A DNA stretch of 64,000 bases from JBBQLG01 sp038327655 (GCA_038327655.1 JBBQLG010000002.1:39586-103585), one strand, 5' to 3'; counted from the first letter of the stretch, positions 44,018 through 53,057 are shown. Notes: generated by a model from the letters alone, not told the origin. A program made the numbers and translations.

Positions 44018-44947
44018 ATGCTCAAATCACTACTCATCGGCTGGCTGCTGTTGTTCGTGCTGCATGGCCCGGCGGTGGCACAGCCGACTCCCACGCCGAC
44101 CCCACCCGACCCGCCCGGTATCAACAAAGGCCGGTTTGTGGGCGTGGTCATTGGCTCGGCGGCTTTTTACAGCGTTACGCTCTTGCTGCTGGGTAAGACG
44201 TGGTACAAAAAACGCGTCAAGTTTCACTCCTTTAACGACAACGGCGAGTGGCTGCAAATGGACAAAATCGGCCACGCCACCACCGCCTACGCCATGAGCC
44301 GGGGCGGTTACGAACTGTTCCGGTGGAGCGGGGTCGACGAGCGGGCGTCGGTCATTACGGGTGGGTTGCTGGCGTTGCTGTTTCAATCCACCATCGAAGT
44401 GTTTGATGGGTACTCGGAGGGGTGGGGCTTTTCTAAGGGCGATATGCTGGCCAACATCGGCGGTACGGCCCTGTTTATGGGACAGCAGTTTGCTTTTACC
44501 GATCAGAAAGTAAACCTGCGCTACGGCTTTCGCAAGAGTATCTACGCACAGTACCGGCCGAATCTGCTCGGCGAAACGGTGGGTGTACAGATGCTGAAAG
44601 ATTACAACGCGCAGCAGTACTGGCTGTCGGTCAATCTGGCGTCGGTATTGCCGGTTGGACCCCAGTTTCCGCGCTGGCTGAATCTGGATGTCGGCTACAG
44701 CGGCAGCGGCATGACGGGCGGTCACGCGAATCCCAAACTGTTCGACAGCGCGGGCCGGGAAGTGAAATTCCAGCGATACCGGCAGTTTTACATTTCTCCC
44801 GATGCCGATTTAGCGCGGTTGCCGATGAACGAATCCCTGCAACGATTTGTCGGCACGGCGCAATTTTTTAAACTTCCTGCCCCATCCATTGAGTTTAATG
44901 GACGGAACGGCGTCCGGTTCCACGCGTTTCTACTTAAGAAGGATTGA
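44018..44947 (+). CDS. DUF2279 family membrane-associated protein
   Basis: 309 residues. Signal peptide MLKSLLIGWLLLFVLHGPAVAQ, then a Pro/Thr-rich linker, one hydrophobic helix (GVVIGSAAFYSVTLLLLG) and the DUF2279 signature MDKIGHATTAYAMSRGGYELFRW followed by YSEGWGFSKGDMLANIGGTALF. The C-terminal part is beta-rich (LDVGYSGSGMTGG). Likely an envelope protein of unknown function common in Bacteroidota. Confidence 0.8.
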   Translation: MLKSLLIGWLLLFVLHGPAVAQPTPTPTPPDPPGINKGRFVGVVIGSAAFYSVTLLLLGKTWYKKRVKFHSFNDNGEWLQMDKIGHATTAYAMSRGGYELFRWSGVDERASVITGGLLALLFQSTIEVFDGYSEGWGFSKGDMLANIGGTALFMGQQFAFTDQKVNLRYGFRKSIYAQYRPNLLGETVGVQMLKDYNAQQYWLSVNLASVLPVGPQFPRWLNLDVGYSGSGMTGGHANPKLFDSAGREVKFQRYRQFYISPDADLARLPMNESLQRFVGTAQFFKLPAPSIEFNGRNGVRFHAFLLKKD

Positions 44948-44956
44948 TTTTTCTGC

Positions 44957-45703
44957 ATGAATTTTAGCACTGTAACGTTTCCGATTCGCATTGCCGAAAC
45001 GGATGCCCACCACTTACTGACCATTCCGGCACTGGCCGAACGCCTGCAGGAAATCGCTTGGCAACACTCCGAAACGCGCGAAGTCGACGTGCCGCGCCTG
45101 CTCGAACGGGGCGTGTCGTGGGTCTTGTCCCGGATGCGGATCGAAGTGGCCGAACTGCCCACCCACAACCAGGCCGTAACGCTCAAAACCTGGATTTCGG
45201 CCATCGACCGCTACTTCTACTACCGCGAGTTTCAGCTAACGGATGCCGATACGGGCCGGTCGCTGGTCCGGGTGACGAGCGTGTGGGGCGTTCTGGACAT
45301 GGAAAAACGCCGGATCATTGCCATCCCGGATTTCATCCGCGACCAGACCGCCATTTATCCGGAATTTGAGCCCTTGCCGCCCGCGTCGGGGAAACTGCCC
45401 GTGCTGGCCGACGTTCGGTTTTCGGAGCAGTTTGTGGCCCGCTGGCACGACCTGGACGCGAACCGGCACGTGAACAATACGCGTTATGTACAGTGGCTGA
45501 TCGAGTCCCTGCCCGCCGAATTTTTAGACACGCACACACTCGCACAGGTGGACATCATCTTCCGCGCCGAAGCCACACTGGGCCAGACGATCACCTCGGA
45601 AGCCGGTCCCGAAACGCCGGATGGCTTTCTGCATCGGATTCTGAATCAGGAGCAGCAGGTGCTGGTGCAGGCGCGAACAACGTGGTGTTGTACAGATACG
45701 TAA
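44957..45703 (+). CDS. Acyl-ACP thioesterase (FatA/FatB-like double hotdog)
   Basis: 248 residues with two hotdog domains. The first begins FPIRIAETDAHHLLTIPALAERLQEIAW; the second has FSEQFVARWHDLDANRHVNNTRYVQWL, whose Asp/Asn/His set (DANRHVNN) is the typical catalytic region of plant and bacterial acyl-ACP thioesterases. It releases free fatty acids from acyl-ACP in the cytosol. It is 9 bases downstream of the DUF2279 gene and 21 upstream of the M3 peptidase. A link with the assembly line is unlikely, since that system has its own TE. Confidence 0.85.
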   Translation: MNFSTVTFPIRIAETDAHHLLTIPALAERLQEIAWQHSETREVDVPRLLERGVSWVLSRMRIEVAELPTHNQAVTLKTWISAIDRYFYYREFQLTDADTGRSLVRVTSVWGVLDMEKRRIIAIPDFIRDQTAIYPEFEPLPPASGKLPVLADVRFSEQFVARWHDLDANRHVNNTRYVQWLIESLPAEFLDTHTLAQVDIIFRAEATLGQTITSEAGPETPDGFLHRILNQEQQVLVQARTTWCCTDT

Positions 45704-45724
45704 TGCGCTAAATAACCAATAGTA

Positions 45725-47806
45725 ATGAACTCTGATATGACTGAAAATATTGAGAATGTCTTGTTACAACCTTCGTTCGGAACGCCCCACGAAACGGCAC
45801 CGTTCCCCCGGATCAAAAACGAGTTTTACCTGCCCGCCCTGCACGAAGGCATGGCGCAGGGTCGCCGGGAAGTAGACGCCATTGTTACTAACCCCGCTGA
45901 GCCGACGTTCGGGAATACAGTCGTCGCGCTCGAACAGTCGGGTGAGTTGCTGGGCCGCGCCACGTCGATTTTATTTAACCTGAACAGTGCCGAAACCAGC
46001 GATGCCATTCAGGACATCGTGCGCGAAGCCTCGCCACTGCTAAGCGAATACGGTAACGACATCCGGCTGAATGCGGGTCTTTTTGCGCGGATCAAGGCCG
46101 TTTATGAGCAACGCGATACGCTTGTATTGACGGCTGAAGACCAGATGCTGCTGGAGAAATCGTACAAGGGATTTGCCCGTAACGGAGCGAACCTGAACGA
46201 TGCCGACAAAGAAAAACTGCGGGCCATCGACACCCAACTGGCGCAGTTGTCCCTGCAATTCGGCGAGAACGTTCTCAACGAAACCAACGAGTATTCGATG
46301 AGCGTTACCGACGAAAATGACCTCGCCGGTCTGCCTGAGTTTGTACGTGAAGCGGCTAAGCAAACCGCCGAACAGATCAAGAAAGCGGGCGAATCCACCG
46401 CGCCGGGATGGGTCTTTACGTTGCAGGCACCGAGCTATATGCCGTTCATGCAATACGCCGACAACCGCACCCTGTGCGAAAAACTCTACCGCGCCTACAA
46501 CGGACGCGGTTTCCACGGCGACAAAAACGACAACACCGCCATTATCGGGCAGTTGGTGCAGTTGCGCCACGACCGCGCGACGCTGCTCGACTATGTGGCC
46601 CACGCCGATTTTGTGCTGGAAGAAAGCATGGCCGGGTCCTCGAAAAAAGTACAGGATTTCCTGGACGAATTAGTCGATTACGCCAAGCCCGTCGCCGAAA
46701 AACAAATAGCTGACCTGCTGACGTACGCGAAGGAGCAGGGCTTTGCCGGTGAGGCTTTGGAACACTGGGATTATAGCTATTACGCCGAGAAACTCAAGAA
46801 AGAACGCTACGCCATCGACGATGAACTGCTGAAGCCGTACTTCAAACTCGAAAACGTACTGAACGGCGTGTTCACCATTGCGGACAAACTTTACGGCCTG
46901 ACGTTCCGCGAAAACGGTGACATTCCCGTGTATCACCCCGACGTAAAAGCCTACGAAGTATTCGACCGGACCGGGAAATTTATTTCTGTCTTTTACGGCG
47001 ATTATTTCCCCCGGACGGGTAAGCGCAGTGGTGCCTGGATGAGTGATTTGCAGGGTCAGAAAATCGTGAACGGCCAGAACATCCGGCCGCACATCATGAA
47101 CGTCTGCAACTTCACGAAGCCTACGGATACCACGCCGTCGCTGCTGACTTTCAACGAAGTCACGACGTTGTTTCACGAGTTTGGGCACGCCCTGCACGGG
47201 ATGCTGGCCAACGGACATTACGAAAGTCTGAGCGGTACCAACGTTACGCGGGATTTTGTGGAATTGCCCTCGCAGGTGATGGAAAACTGGTGCTACGATC
47301 CTGAAGCACTCAGCCTGTTTGCCCGGCACTACCAGACCGGCGACGTCATCCCGGCCGAACTCGTCGAGAAAATTCGCGCCAGTCAGAATTTCATGGCGGG
47401 TGTGGCTACCCTGCGGCAATTGCGGTTCGGCCTGACGGATATGTACTGGCACAGTCAGCAACCCACCGGCGAGTCGGTCAGCGCGGTCGAAAAGACGGTC
47501 GATGCGCGGGTGAATCTGTTTCCGACGGTGGTAGGCACGGCGTTCAGTCCGGCGTTTTCGCACATTTTCGCGGGTGGTTATTCGGCGGGGTATTACAGCT
47601 ATAAATGGAGCGAGGTGCTGGATGCCGATGCCTTTGAGTTCTTTAAAGAGAAGGGCGGTTTGGCTAATCACGACGTGGCCGACAGCTTCCGTCGAAACGT
47701 GCTGGAAAAAGGTGGTACCGAGAAGCCAATGGAGTTGTACAAAAAATTTCGGGGCCGCGAACCATCGTCCAAAGCCATGTTGAAACGAAGTGGACTGGTT
47801 GCGTGA
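45725..47806 (+). CDS. M3 family metallopeptidase (oligopeptidase A / Dcp type)
   Basis: 693 residues, a normal length for the family. The zinc site is FHEFGHALHGML with His484, Glu485 and His488; the third ligand should be in the following helix. The C-terminus holds FAGGYSAGYYSYKWSEVLDADAFEFF and FRGREPSSKAML, both family-typical. No signal peptide, so probably cytosolic degradation of short peptides. ATG 45725 and ATG 45737 are both plausible starts. Confidence 0.93.
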   Translation: MNSDMTENIENVLLQPSFGTPHETAPFPRIKNEFYLPALHEGMAQGRREVDAIVTNPAEPTFGNTVVALEQSGELLGRATSILFNLNSAETSDAIQDIVREASPLLSEYGNDIRLNAGLFARIKAVYEQRDTLVLTAEDQMLLEKSYKGFARNGANLNDADKEKLRAIDTQLAQLSLQFGENVLNETNEYSMSVTDENDLAGLPEFVREAAKQTAEQIKKAGESTAPGWVFTLQAPSYMPFMQYADNRTLCEKLYRAYNGRGFHGDKNDNTAIIGQLVQLRHDRATLLDYVAHADFVLEESMAGSSKKVQDFLDELVDYAKPVAEKQIADLLTYAKEQGFAGEALEHWDYSYYAEKLKKERYAIDDELLKPYFKLENVLNGVFTIADKLYGLTFRENGDIPVYHPDVKAYEVFDRTGKFISVFYGDYFPRTGKRSGAWMSDLQGQKIVNGQNIRPHIMNVCNFTKPTDTTPSLLTFNEVTTLFHEFGHALHGMLANGHYESLSGTNVTRDFVELPSQVMENWCYDPEALSLFARHYQTGDVIPAELVEKIRASQNFMAGVATLRQLRFGLTDMYWHSQQPTGESVSAVEKTVDARVNLFPTVVGTAFSPAFSHIFAGGYSAGYYSYKWSEVLDADAFEFFKEKGGLANHDVADSFRRNVLEKGGTEKPMELYKKFRGREPSSKAMLKRSGLVA

Positions 47807-47850
47807 GATTTCAAAAATCGGTACATTGATATACCTAATCGAAGAATAAC

Positions 47851-48414
47851 ATGAATCAGGTGCCGGAAGAAATTACGATAGAGGAGTTACCCGCTTATGG
47901 TGAGAAGGCGCTTGGTCTCAGGCCTGTAAAGAGGGTACGTAAAGCATTTCGACTCAAATACAGTCAAAAACTGATCGATAGGCCCGTTTTCATAATGACT
48001 GCAGGTGATGGTACGACGTTATACGTTCGTATAGGTGATGTCTTCCGAAAGACAGGCGTATGGCTCACAAAAAACAAAGCAATTGATATTTATTATCAGC
48101 CTTCTGTCTACATAAAATCGGATGATGACATTCGGCGCATTGCTGGCCTGATCGGTACTAAACGTTTCGCGGCTGCTGTGGCAAAGGCGAGTTATGTACT
48201 GACCGATGAACTAGTCGAGTCTTTATTTGAGCAGGATAAAACGGTTTTCTGGGTCAGTAAAAATGGGAAACGGTTGCTGGCGTCGGCGTTTGACATAAAT
48301 CAGGAACGTTACGGACCTTTGCAGGAGGTGAACGCTATTCAGGCGTTGAAGAGATACGGAGTTAGCTCATTGGACGAAGCTATCGAACGGGGCATTGCCG
48401 GGACCAATGGCTAA
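47851..48414 (+). CDS. Unknown protein, first gene of an overlapping pair
   Basis: 187 residues, not recognised. It starts with an acidic stretch (MNQVPEEITIEELPAYGE), then a basic one (VKRVRKAFRLKYSQKL), and is otherwise a mixed alpha/beta soluble protein with no signal peptide, Cys pair or membrane helix. The sequence looks less GC-rich than its neighbours, with codons such as ATA and AGG, which may point to later acquisition. It ends inside the start of the next gene, so the two products are probably made together. Function unknown; a toxin/immunity-type or regulatory pair is only one idea. Confidence 0.6.
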   Translation: MNQVPEEITIEELPAYGEKALGLRPVKRVRKAFRLKYSQKLIDRPVFIMTAGDGTTLYVRIGDVFRKTGVWLTKNKAIDIYYQPSVYIKSDDDIRRIAGLIGTKRFAAAVAKASYVLTDELVESLFEQDKTVFWVSKNGKRLLASAFDINQERYGPLQEVNAIQALKRYGVSSLDEAIERGIAGTNG

Positions 48415-48895
48415 ACCCAACCAATTACAAAAGCGACAGCTTGGGCCGCTGGTACGTCCTTTTGAGCGACATAACCGATTACAGCCTGAGCAGAAACGTA
48501 CCCTGAAACTTGGCGAAGGTGAATTATTTAGCGTTGCCATTTATGATGCCACAGAAGATGGGCGGCCAGACAGGGTAATCACAACGAAACTGTCTGATAG
48601 AGATTCCGCTAATAAATATATTTGGGTAATCACACCTAATGGCTTGTTCATAGCCTATGAAGCAACGCCGGGACATCCAAATCGCTTCCGAACAGGTTTA
48701 TGTCACAGTAATCTGACGGGTGGCAAAAGAGCTTATCAGGGCGGGGAACTGTGGTTTATTGAAGGAGACGTGATAGTCATAAATTTTTACTCGGGCCGTT
48801 ATGGTGCTGAGAATAAAACTCAGGAAGATGCAGTGCTACTCTATTTTCAGTCAGTAGGTTATCAGACCGTTTTGATTGACACCGAACGGGTGTAA
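48407..48895 (+). CDS. Unknown protein, second gene of an overlapping pair
   Basis: 162 residues from ATG 48407, which overlaps the preceding stop by 8 bases (ATGGCTAA). The C-terminal half, CHSNLTGGKRAYQGGELWF then IEGDVIVINFYSGRYG, resembles a short domain sometimes seen at the ends of toxin-like proteins (pattern: His-Ser ... Gly-Gly ... Ala/Gly-Gly-Glu ... Ser-Gly-His/Arg-Tyr). That likeness is from memory and weak. Hydrophilic, no signal peptide. Base composition is lower in GC than the flanking genes. Confidence 0.6.
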   Translation: MAKPNQLQKRQLGPLVRPFERHNRLQPEQKRTLKLGEGELFSVAIYDATEDGRPDRVITTKLSDRDSANKYIWVITPNGLFIAYEATPGHPNRFRTGLCHSNLTGGKRAYQGGELWFIEGDVIVINFYSGRYGAENKTQEDAVLLYFQSVGYQTVLIDTERV

Positions 48896-49078
48896 GCGTG
48901 TTTATTCCCTGGCATCTCGTGTAGTCAATGACATACACCGGTGCTGCTTTCTCCGCTACACAGACGGGGCCGATACGCCGAAAGCGAGCGGTTTTGTACT
49001 GCCATCAGTTAACTCAGTTGAGGAACTGATTCGCTAAAATCGGGTCAGTTTTCGCTCGGAAATACTACCTGTTTTTTG

Positions 49079-49086
49079 TATATTTG
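49079..49086 (+). promoter_or_regulatory. -7 element upstream of the DUF4494 gene
   Basis: TATATTTG is an exact TAnnTTTG match about 50 bases before ATG 49137. No TTG lies at the expected -33 position. Confidence 0.35.
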
Positions 49087-49136
49087 TTTAGAGCTGTTCA
49101 TTACAAAAAATGGCTTTTCAACCAAACTAACAGACA

Positions 49137-49649
49137 ATGCCAAGCTGGTATCTCGGAAAAATACGCTATCAACAACCCATCGACGAGATGGCAATTGGAA
49201 CGCGCAACGAATCATTGATTAAACAAAAAGCGATCACGGAAGCCTACCTCATCGACGCCGTTTCGTATACCGATGCCGAAGCCCGGCTCTATGGCATCGT
49301 TGCCGATAACACCCCTGATTTTCAGGTTACCGGCCTGAGTCCCATGCGTCTGAGCGATGTATTTCACCTCGAAACCGGCGAGAAATGGTACAAGTGCAAA
49401 GTCGTCTACACCACCGAAGATAAACGCAGCGGCAAAGAAAAGAAGGTTGTGAATGTGATGCTCATCAATGCCGAAACGGTAAAAGAAGCCTACGAACGCA
49501 TCCAGGACAGCCTGAAAACCATGCTGGTGCCGTTCGACATCACCGATGTGAACCTGACGCCAATTCTGGAGGTAGTACCCTACGAAAAAGACGATGAAGC
49601 CCTGTCGCCGAACTTTCGGCCGCTGAGCGAAGTAGCACAGGAAGTATAA
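49137..49649 (+). CDS. DUF4494 domain-containing protein
   Basis: 170 residues covering the whole DUF4494 family: WYLGKIRYQQPIDE at the start, SYTDAEARLYGIV, EKWYKCKVVYTTEDKRSGKE and NAETVKEAYERIQDSLKTML. Found widely in Bacteroidota with no known activity; probably cytosolic. The short unknown-gene pair lies upstream with a 240-base gap. A perfect palindromic terminator follows immediately. Confidence 0.88.
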   Translation: MPSWYLGKIRYQQPIDEMAIGTRNESLIKQKAITEAYLIDAVSYTDAEARLYGIVADNTPDFQVTGLSPMRLSDVFHLETGEKWYKCKVVYTTEDKRSGKEKKVVNVMLINAETVKEAYERIQDSLKTMLVPFDITDVNLTPILEVVPYEKDDEALSPNFRPLSEVAQEV

Positions 49650-49650
49650 C

Positions 49651-49682
49651 AAAAATCCCCGGTTAGCTAACCGGGGATTTTT
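49651..49682. terminator. Perfect 32-base bidirectional terminator palindrome
   Basis: Both 16-base arms match exactly (AAAAATCCCCGGTTAG and its complement). With A-runs on the left and T-runs on the right it can end transcription from both sides. It lies 2 bases after the DUF4494 stop and contains the last codons and stop (49663-49665) of the minus-strand decarboxylase. Confidence 0.85.
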
Positions 49683-51141
49683 GGTGGTCTATACTGACAC
49701 TACACTCAGTTGCCAAGGCTGATCCCTTCCGCTGGCAATCGTCCAGCAAGGCTTTTAGTTGCTCATCCGTTGTGAGTGGGTTCATCAGCGACACGCGCAG
49801 GTATACCGCTCCCCTAAGGACTGTTTGCACGATGTAAAAGCGGCCTTCTGTGAGGAGTTGCTGACGAAGCTGCGTGTTGATAGCGTCGAACCGGTCGGGA
49901 TGGCTGCCATCGCCGACGTAGCGAAAACAGACGATGTTGGCTTCCGGTGCAACGGCCAGTTCAACCCCCGGCTGCTGGCAAACCCGTTCGGCAAATCGGC
50001 GCGCCAACCCGTACAGGACATCTACATTGTCGGCAAAAATTTCCTCGCCGTAGGTTCGGAGCAGGGTATAGACTTTGGCACTCATCATCAGCTTGGTGCA
50101 TTCAAACGCCCGCTTGCCGGAATTAAACCAGTCGTGCGCCGTGGCATCGGCCCACAGGTACTGCGCTTTCTGCTGAAACGTGTGGTACGAGTCGGCATCG
50201 CGCCGGTACAGAACCGCCGTTACCAATGCCGGAATCATCATCATTTTGTGAAAGTCGATCACCACCGAATCGGCCCGGTCGATGCCCCCAACGAGCGGCC
50301 GATACGTTTCGGATAGGACAGCCGCCCCGCCGTGGGCACCATCGACGTGGAACCAGAGTTGGTGTTTGGCGCAGAAATCGGCAATGGCCGTCAGGTTGTC
50401 GTACGAACCGGTAGAGGTTGAACAGGCACTGCCGATGACAGCAAAAACGGTCAGTCCCTGCGCTGTAGCCTGTGCCAGATACGGTTCCAGCAACTCCGTT
50501 CGCATCTGAAAGTGGTCGTTGGTTGGAATTTTGATGATGCCATCGGTGCCCAACCCCATGATTCGGGCGGCCCGGTCCACGCAATAGTGCGCTTCTTCGG
50601 ATACGATAATCGCTAATCGTCCGGTTGTTCCGTCGGACCAGACGTCGGTTGGGGCTGCTACGGCGCGGGCGGTGAGCAGGGCGGTCAGATTAGCCAGCGT
50701 TCCACCCGACGTGAGTATGCCGCTGGCGTCGTTACCCAAACCAATTTTGTCGGTCAGCCACTGCGTCACGATGCGTTCGAGGGCGTTGGCCGTCATGCCC
50801 ATTTCGTACACAGCCTGCCCCTGATTCAGTAGTCCGGTTAGCAGCCCGGTCAAAGCGGCCAGCGGCAGGGGAACGGCCACCTGATGCCCCATAAACTGCG
50901 GATGATGCAGGTGGATAGACCGTTTGACAATGTTGGCCAGCAATGGCAGCGGATCGGCGTTGGCGGGTTGGGCAAAATCGTCCTGCCAATACGCCAACTG
51001 CTCGTCCGGTTCGACGTAGGGCAAGACGGTATCCGCTCCGTTTTGGGCATTGGCGAGGTGATCGGCCATCAGATCGACCAGCGCGTGAGCCTGTTCTCGG
51101 AACACATCGGGCGAATAAGCGGCAGTCAGGCGGTCAGTCAT
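49663..51141 (-). CDS. PLP-dependent group II decarboxylase (aromatic amino acid / diaminobutyrate type)
   Basis: 492 residues. GILTSGGTLANLTALLTAR (phosphate site), FHVDGAHGGAAVLSE (cofactor Asp), and VVIDFHKMMMIPALVTAVLYR with the Schiff-base Lys at about 298. FAQPANADPLPLLANIV and the C-terminal LRGAVYLRVSLMNPLTTDEQL are also typical of L-2,4-diaminobutyrate or aromatic decarboxylases. The product would be an amine. It is divergent from a LysR-family gene (116 bases), a common arrangement for a regulated enzyme gene. Its last codons lie in the terminator palindrome. Confidence 0.88.
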   Translation of the reverse strand: MTDRLTAAYSPDVFREQAHALVDLMADHLANAQNGADTVLPYVEPDEQLAYWQDDFAQPANADPLPLLANIVKRSIHLHHPQFMGHQVAVPLPLAALTGLLTGLLNQGQAVYEMGMTANALERIVTQWLTDKIGLGNDASGILTSGGTLANLTALLTARAVAAPTDVWSDGTTGRLAIIVSEEAHYCVDRAARIMGLGTDGIIKIPTNDHFQMRTELLEPYLAQATAQGLTVFAVIGSACSTSTGSYDNLTAIADFCAKHQLWFHVDGAHGGAAVLSETYRPLVGGIDRADSVVIDFHKMMMIPALVTAVLYRRDADSYHTFQQKAQYLWADATAHDWFNSGKRAFECTKLMMSAKVYTLLRTYGEEIFADNVDVLYGLARRFAERVCQQPGVELAVAPEANIVCFRYVGDGSHPDRFDAINTQLRQQLLTEGRFYIVQTVLRGAVYLRVSLMNPLTTDEQLKALLDDCQRKGSALATECSVSIDHQKSPVS

Positions 51142-51201
51142 AAAGGTATTTTATATGGGTACAGCAGGATGACCGGTGGTCGATGAGACAAAGCAACTAC
51201 T

Positions 51202-51209
51202 TAAATTTG
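51202..51209 (+). promoter_or_regulatory. -7 element of the LysR gene at 51258
   Basis: TAAATTTG fits TAnnTTTG, with transcription expected near 51215. It overlaps the left arm of the inverted repeat described next. Confidence 0.4.
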
Positions 51210-51258
51210 ATGCGTAGAAATGCTCTTTTCTGATGAACTGATACCCAAAACGCATCAA
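51207..51258. promoter_or_regulatory. 9-base inverted repeat spanning a LysR leader
   Basis: TTGATGCGT (51207-51215) and ACGCATCAA (51250-51258) are exact complements separated by 34 bases. The left arm overlaps the -7 element, the right arm touches the ATG. A candidate operator for autoregulation or for the divergent decarboxylase. Confidence 0.45.
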
Positions 51259-52133
51259 TGGACCTACACCAACTCCGGCACTTTTTAGCCTTAGCCGACA
51301 CGTTAAATTACCGCCGTACCGCCGAAACGGTGTTTATTGCCCAACCCGCCCTGAGTCGGCAGATTCAGCAGTTGGAGAATGAGGTGGGGGCGTTGCTGTT
51401 CAAGCGCGATAAGCGCAACGTATCGTTAACCCCCGCCGGAACGTATCTGCGGCAGGAGGCCGGGCGTTTGCTGGAGCAGTTGGACGGAGCGTTTCGGCGA
51501 ACGGCGCAGATTCACCGGGGCGAAGCAGGCGAAATCAGAATTGGCCACGCGACGTCGGCCATGCAGTCGATTTTGCCCAGGATTTTAGTGAGCATTCGGG
51601 AGCAGACGCCCAACTTACGCGCTCAGTTAATGGAAACGACCAATCGGTTTCAGATGGAAGCCCTCCTGAATCGGGATATCGACGTGGGGTTTTCACCCAA
51701 CATCATTGCCCCGGCCAATGTCAGTAGCCGCGTCGTGTATCAGGAAAACTTTGTGGTCATTCTGCCCGAAAACCACCCGGTCAGTGCCGAATCGTTTACC
51801 GATCTGTCTGTTTTTGCGCACGATTCGTTTATTCTGCCGCCCCTGATCGAAGGCATCGGCTACGTCGAGAGCATTCAGGCCCTGTGTCAGCAGTACGGTT
51901 TTTTACCCGTGATTGGCTATGAATCGCCCAATTCGAGTACGGTGCTGCGGTTGGTGGAAGCTGGCATGGGCATTTCCATCGAACCGATGTCGACGCTGCG
52001 GGGCCGGAACCTGCACATCAAAACCATTGAGTTGACTGACGTTGCGCAAAAAGCCGAAATGCGGATGCTCTGGTTAACGGAGCGAACGGCCGAGCTAACT
52101 CCATTCTTTACCTTAGTCGACCGCATTATCTAA
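51258..52133 (+). CDS. LysR-family transcription regulator
   Basis: 291 residues. N-terminal winged helix: MDLHQLRHFLALADTLNYRR, FIAQPALSRQIQQLENEVGALLF, then VSLTPAGTYLRQEAGRLLEQL. The effector domain runs from about 90 to 290 (GEIRIGHATSAMQSILPRIL, VVILPENHPVSAESF). It is divergent from the decarboxylase, so that gene is its most likely target, with an amino acid or amine as candidate effector. It is convergent with a second LysR gene 18 bases away. Confidence 0.9.
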   Translation: MDLHQLRHFLALADTLNYRRTAETVFIAQPALSRQIQQLENEVGALLFKRDKRNVSLTPAGTYLRQEAGRLLEQLDGAFRRTAQIHRGEAGEIRIGHATSAMQSILPRILVSIREQTPNLRAQLMETTNRFQMEALLNRDIDVGFSPNIIAPANVSSRVVYQENFVVILPENHPVSAESFTDLSVFAHDSFILPPLIEGIGYVESIQALCQQYGFLPVIGYESPNSSTVLRLVEAGMGISIEPMSTLRGRNLHIKTIELTDVAQKAEMRMLWLTERTAELTPFFTLVDRII

Positions 52134-52150
52134 GTTACGTTCAGTCGATA

Positions 52151-53044
52151 TTACATGGAATGATATGGTCCATCGGCGACTACAGTACGGCAAATAGTCA
52201 GAAAATTTTGTAACACCGGGTTCTGGTCTCCCTTGCGCCAGATGATGTAAAGGGGCGTTTCGTTTGGCAGCGGCAAAAACCGGAGCCGGAGCGAACTGCC
52301 CTGCCGATAGCTGATGGGCAAAATCGCGATGCCCAGATTCTTCTCAACCAACCGCAGTACCGTAGCTCCATAATTGGCTTCGTACACCTGCCGGGGTACG
52401 TATCCGTACGGCTCAAACAAGCTCATCAGCAGGCGGGCGTAGCTCAAACTCGCGTTCAACGCACAAAAAACGAAGGATTCGTGACGACACTGACCGAGGT
52501 GCTGGAATGAGTCTGTAGTGAGCCAGTGACCTTCCGGCACGACCAACGCAAACGGCTCCGAAAACAACAACGTCTGCTCGACCCGTTCATTGGTATTCAC
52601 CTCGCGGGTCAGGCCCACATCCACCCGCTGACTGAGCAAGGCATCCAGTAACTCCTGCTCGCTGGTTTCGCTGAGCGATGTCATCACATCCGGGTATTGC
52701 TGGGCAAGTAACGCTAGGGCATCGGGCAAAACGGAATAAAGAGCCGAGCCTGGGTGTCCAATTCGCAGCATTCCGGTCAGGCCGTTATGTACGCGCCGGG
52801 TCTGAGCTTCTACATCGGCCACTGTTGCGTGAAGCTGGCGGGCCTGAGCCAGCAAGTACGAGCCAGCCGGTGTAAGGGCCACGTTGCGTTTGTCACGTTT
52901 GAACAGCAATACGCCTAAATCGTCTTCCAACTGCTGAATCTGTCGGCTCAGGGCAGGCTGGGCAATGGCCATCTTCTCGGCGGCCCGGGAGAAATTCAGT
53001 TCGTCGGCGACGCCAACAAAAAAGGCAAGCTGTCGTAAATCCAT
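52151..53044 (-). CDS. LysR-family transcription regulator
   Basis: 297 residues: MDLRQLAFFVGVADELNFSR, MAIAQPALSRQIQQLEDDLGVLLF and VALTPAGSYLLAQARQLH form the winged helix; the rest is the effector domain (GMLRIGHPGSALYSVLPDAL, FALVVPEGHWLTTDSF). Its DNA-binding domain is close to that of the neighbouring LysR protein, suggesting an old duplication. It is divergent from a small exported protein (53185), with two GCAT/ATGC dyads between them. Confidence 0.9.
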   Translation of the reverse strand: MDLRQLAFFVGVADELNFSRAAEKMAIAQPALSRQIQQLEDDLGVLLFKRDKRNVALTPAGSYLLAQARQLHATVADVEAQTRRVHNGLTGMLRIGHPGSALYSVLPDALALLAQQYPDVMTSLSETSEQELLDALLSQRVDVGLTREVNTNERVEQTLLFSEPFALVVPEGHWLTTDSFQHLGQCRHESFVFCALNASLSYARLLMSLFEPYGYVPRQVYEANYGATVLRLVEKNLGIAILPISYRQGSSLRLRFLPLPNETPLYIIWRKGDQNPVLQNFLTICRTVVADGPYHSM

Positions 53045-53057
53045 TTATTCAATTTGG

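Noticed and set aside
44957..45703. Acyl-ACP thioesterase as the release enzyme of the assembly line
   Set aside because: It belongs to the fatty-acid double-hotdog family and sits 3.4 kb away behind unrelated genes; the NRPS has its own TE.
46670..47671. Minus-strand open frame opposite the M3 peptidase
   Set aside because: Antisense shadow of a gene with an intact HEFGH zinc site; no motif of its own.
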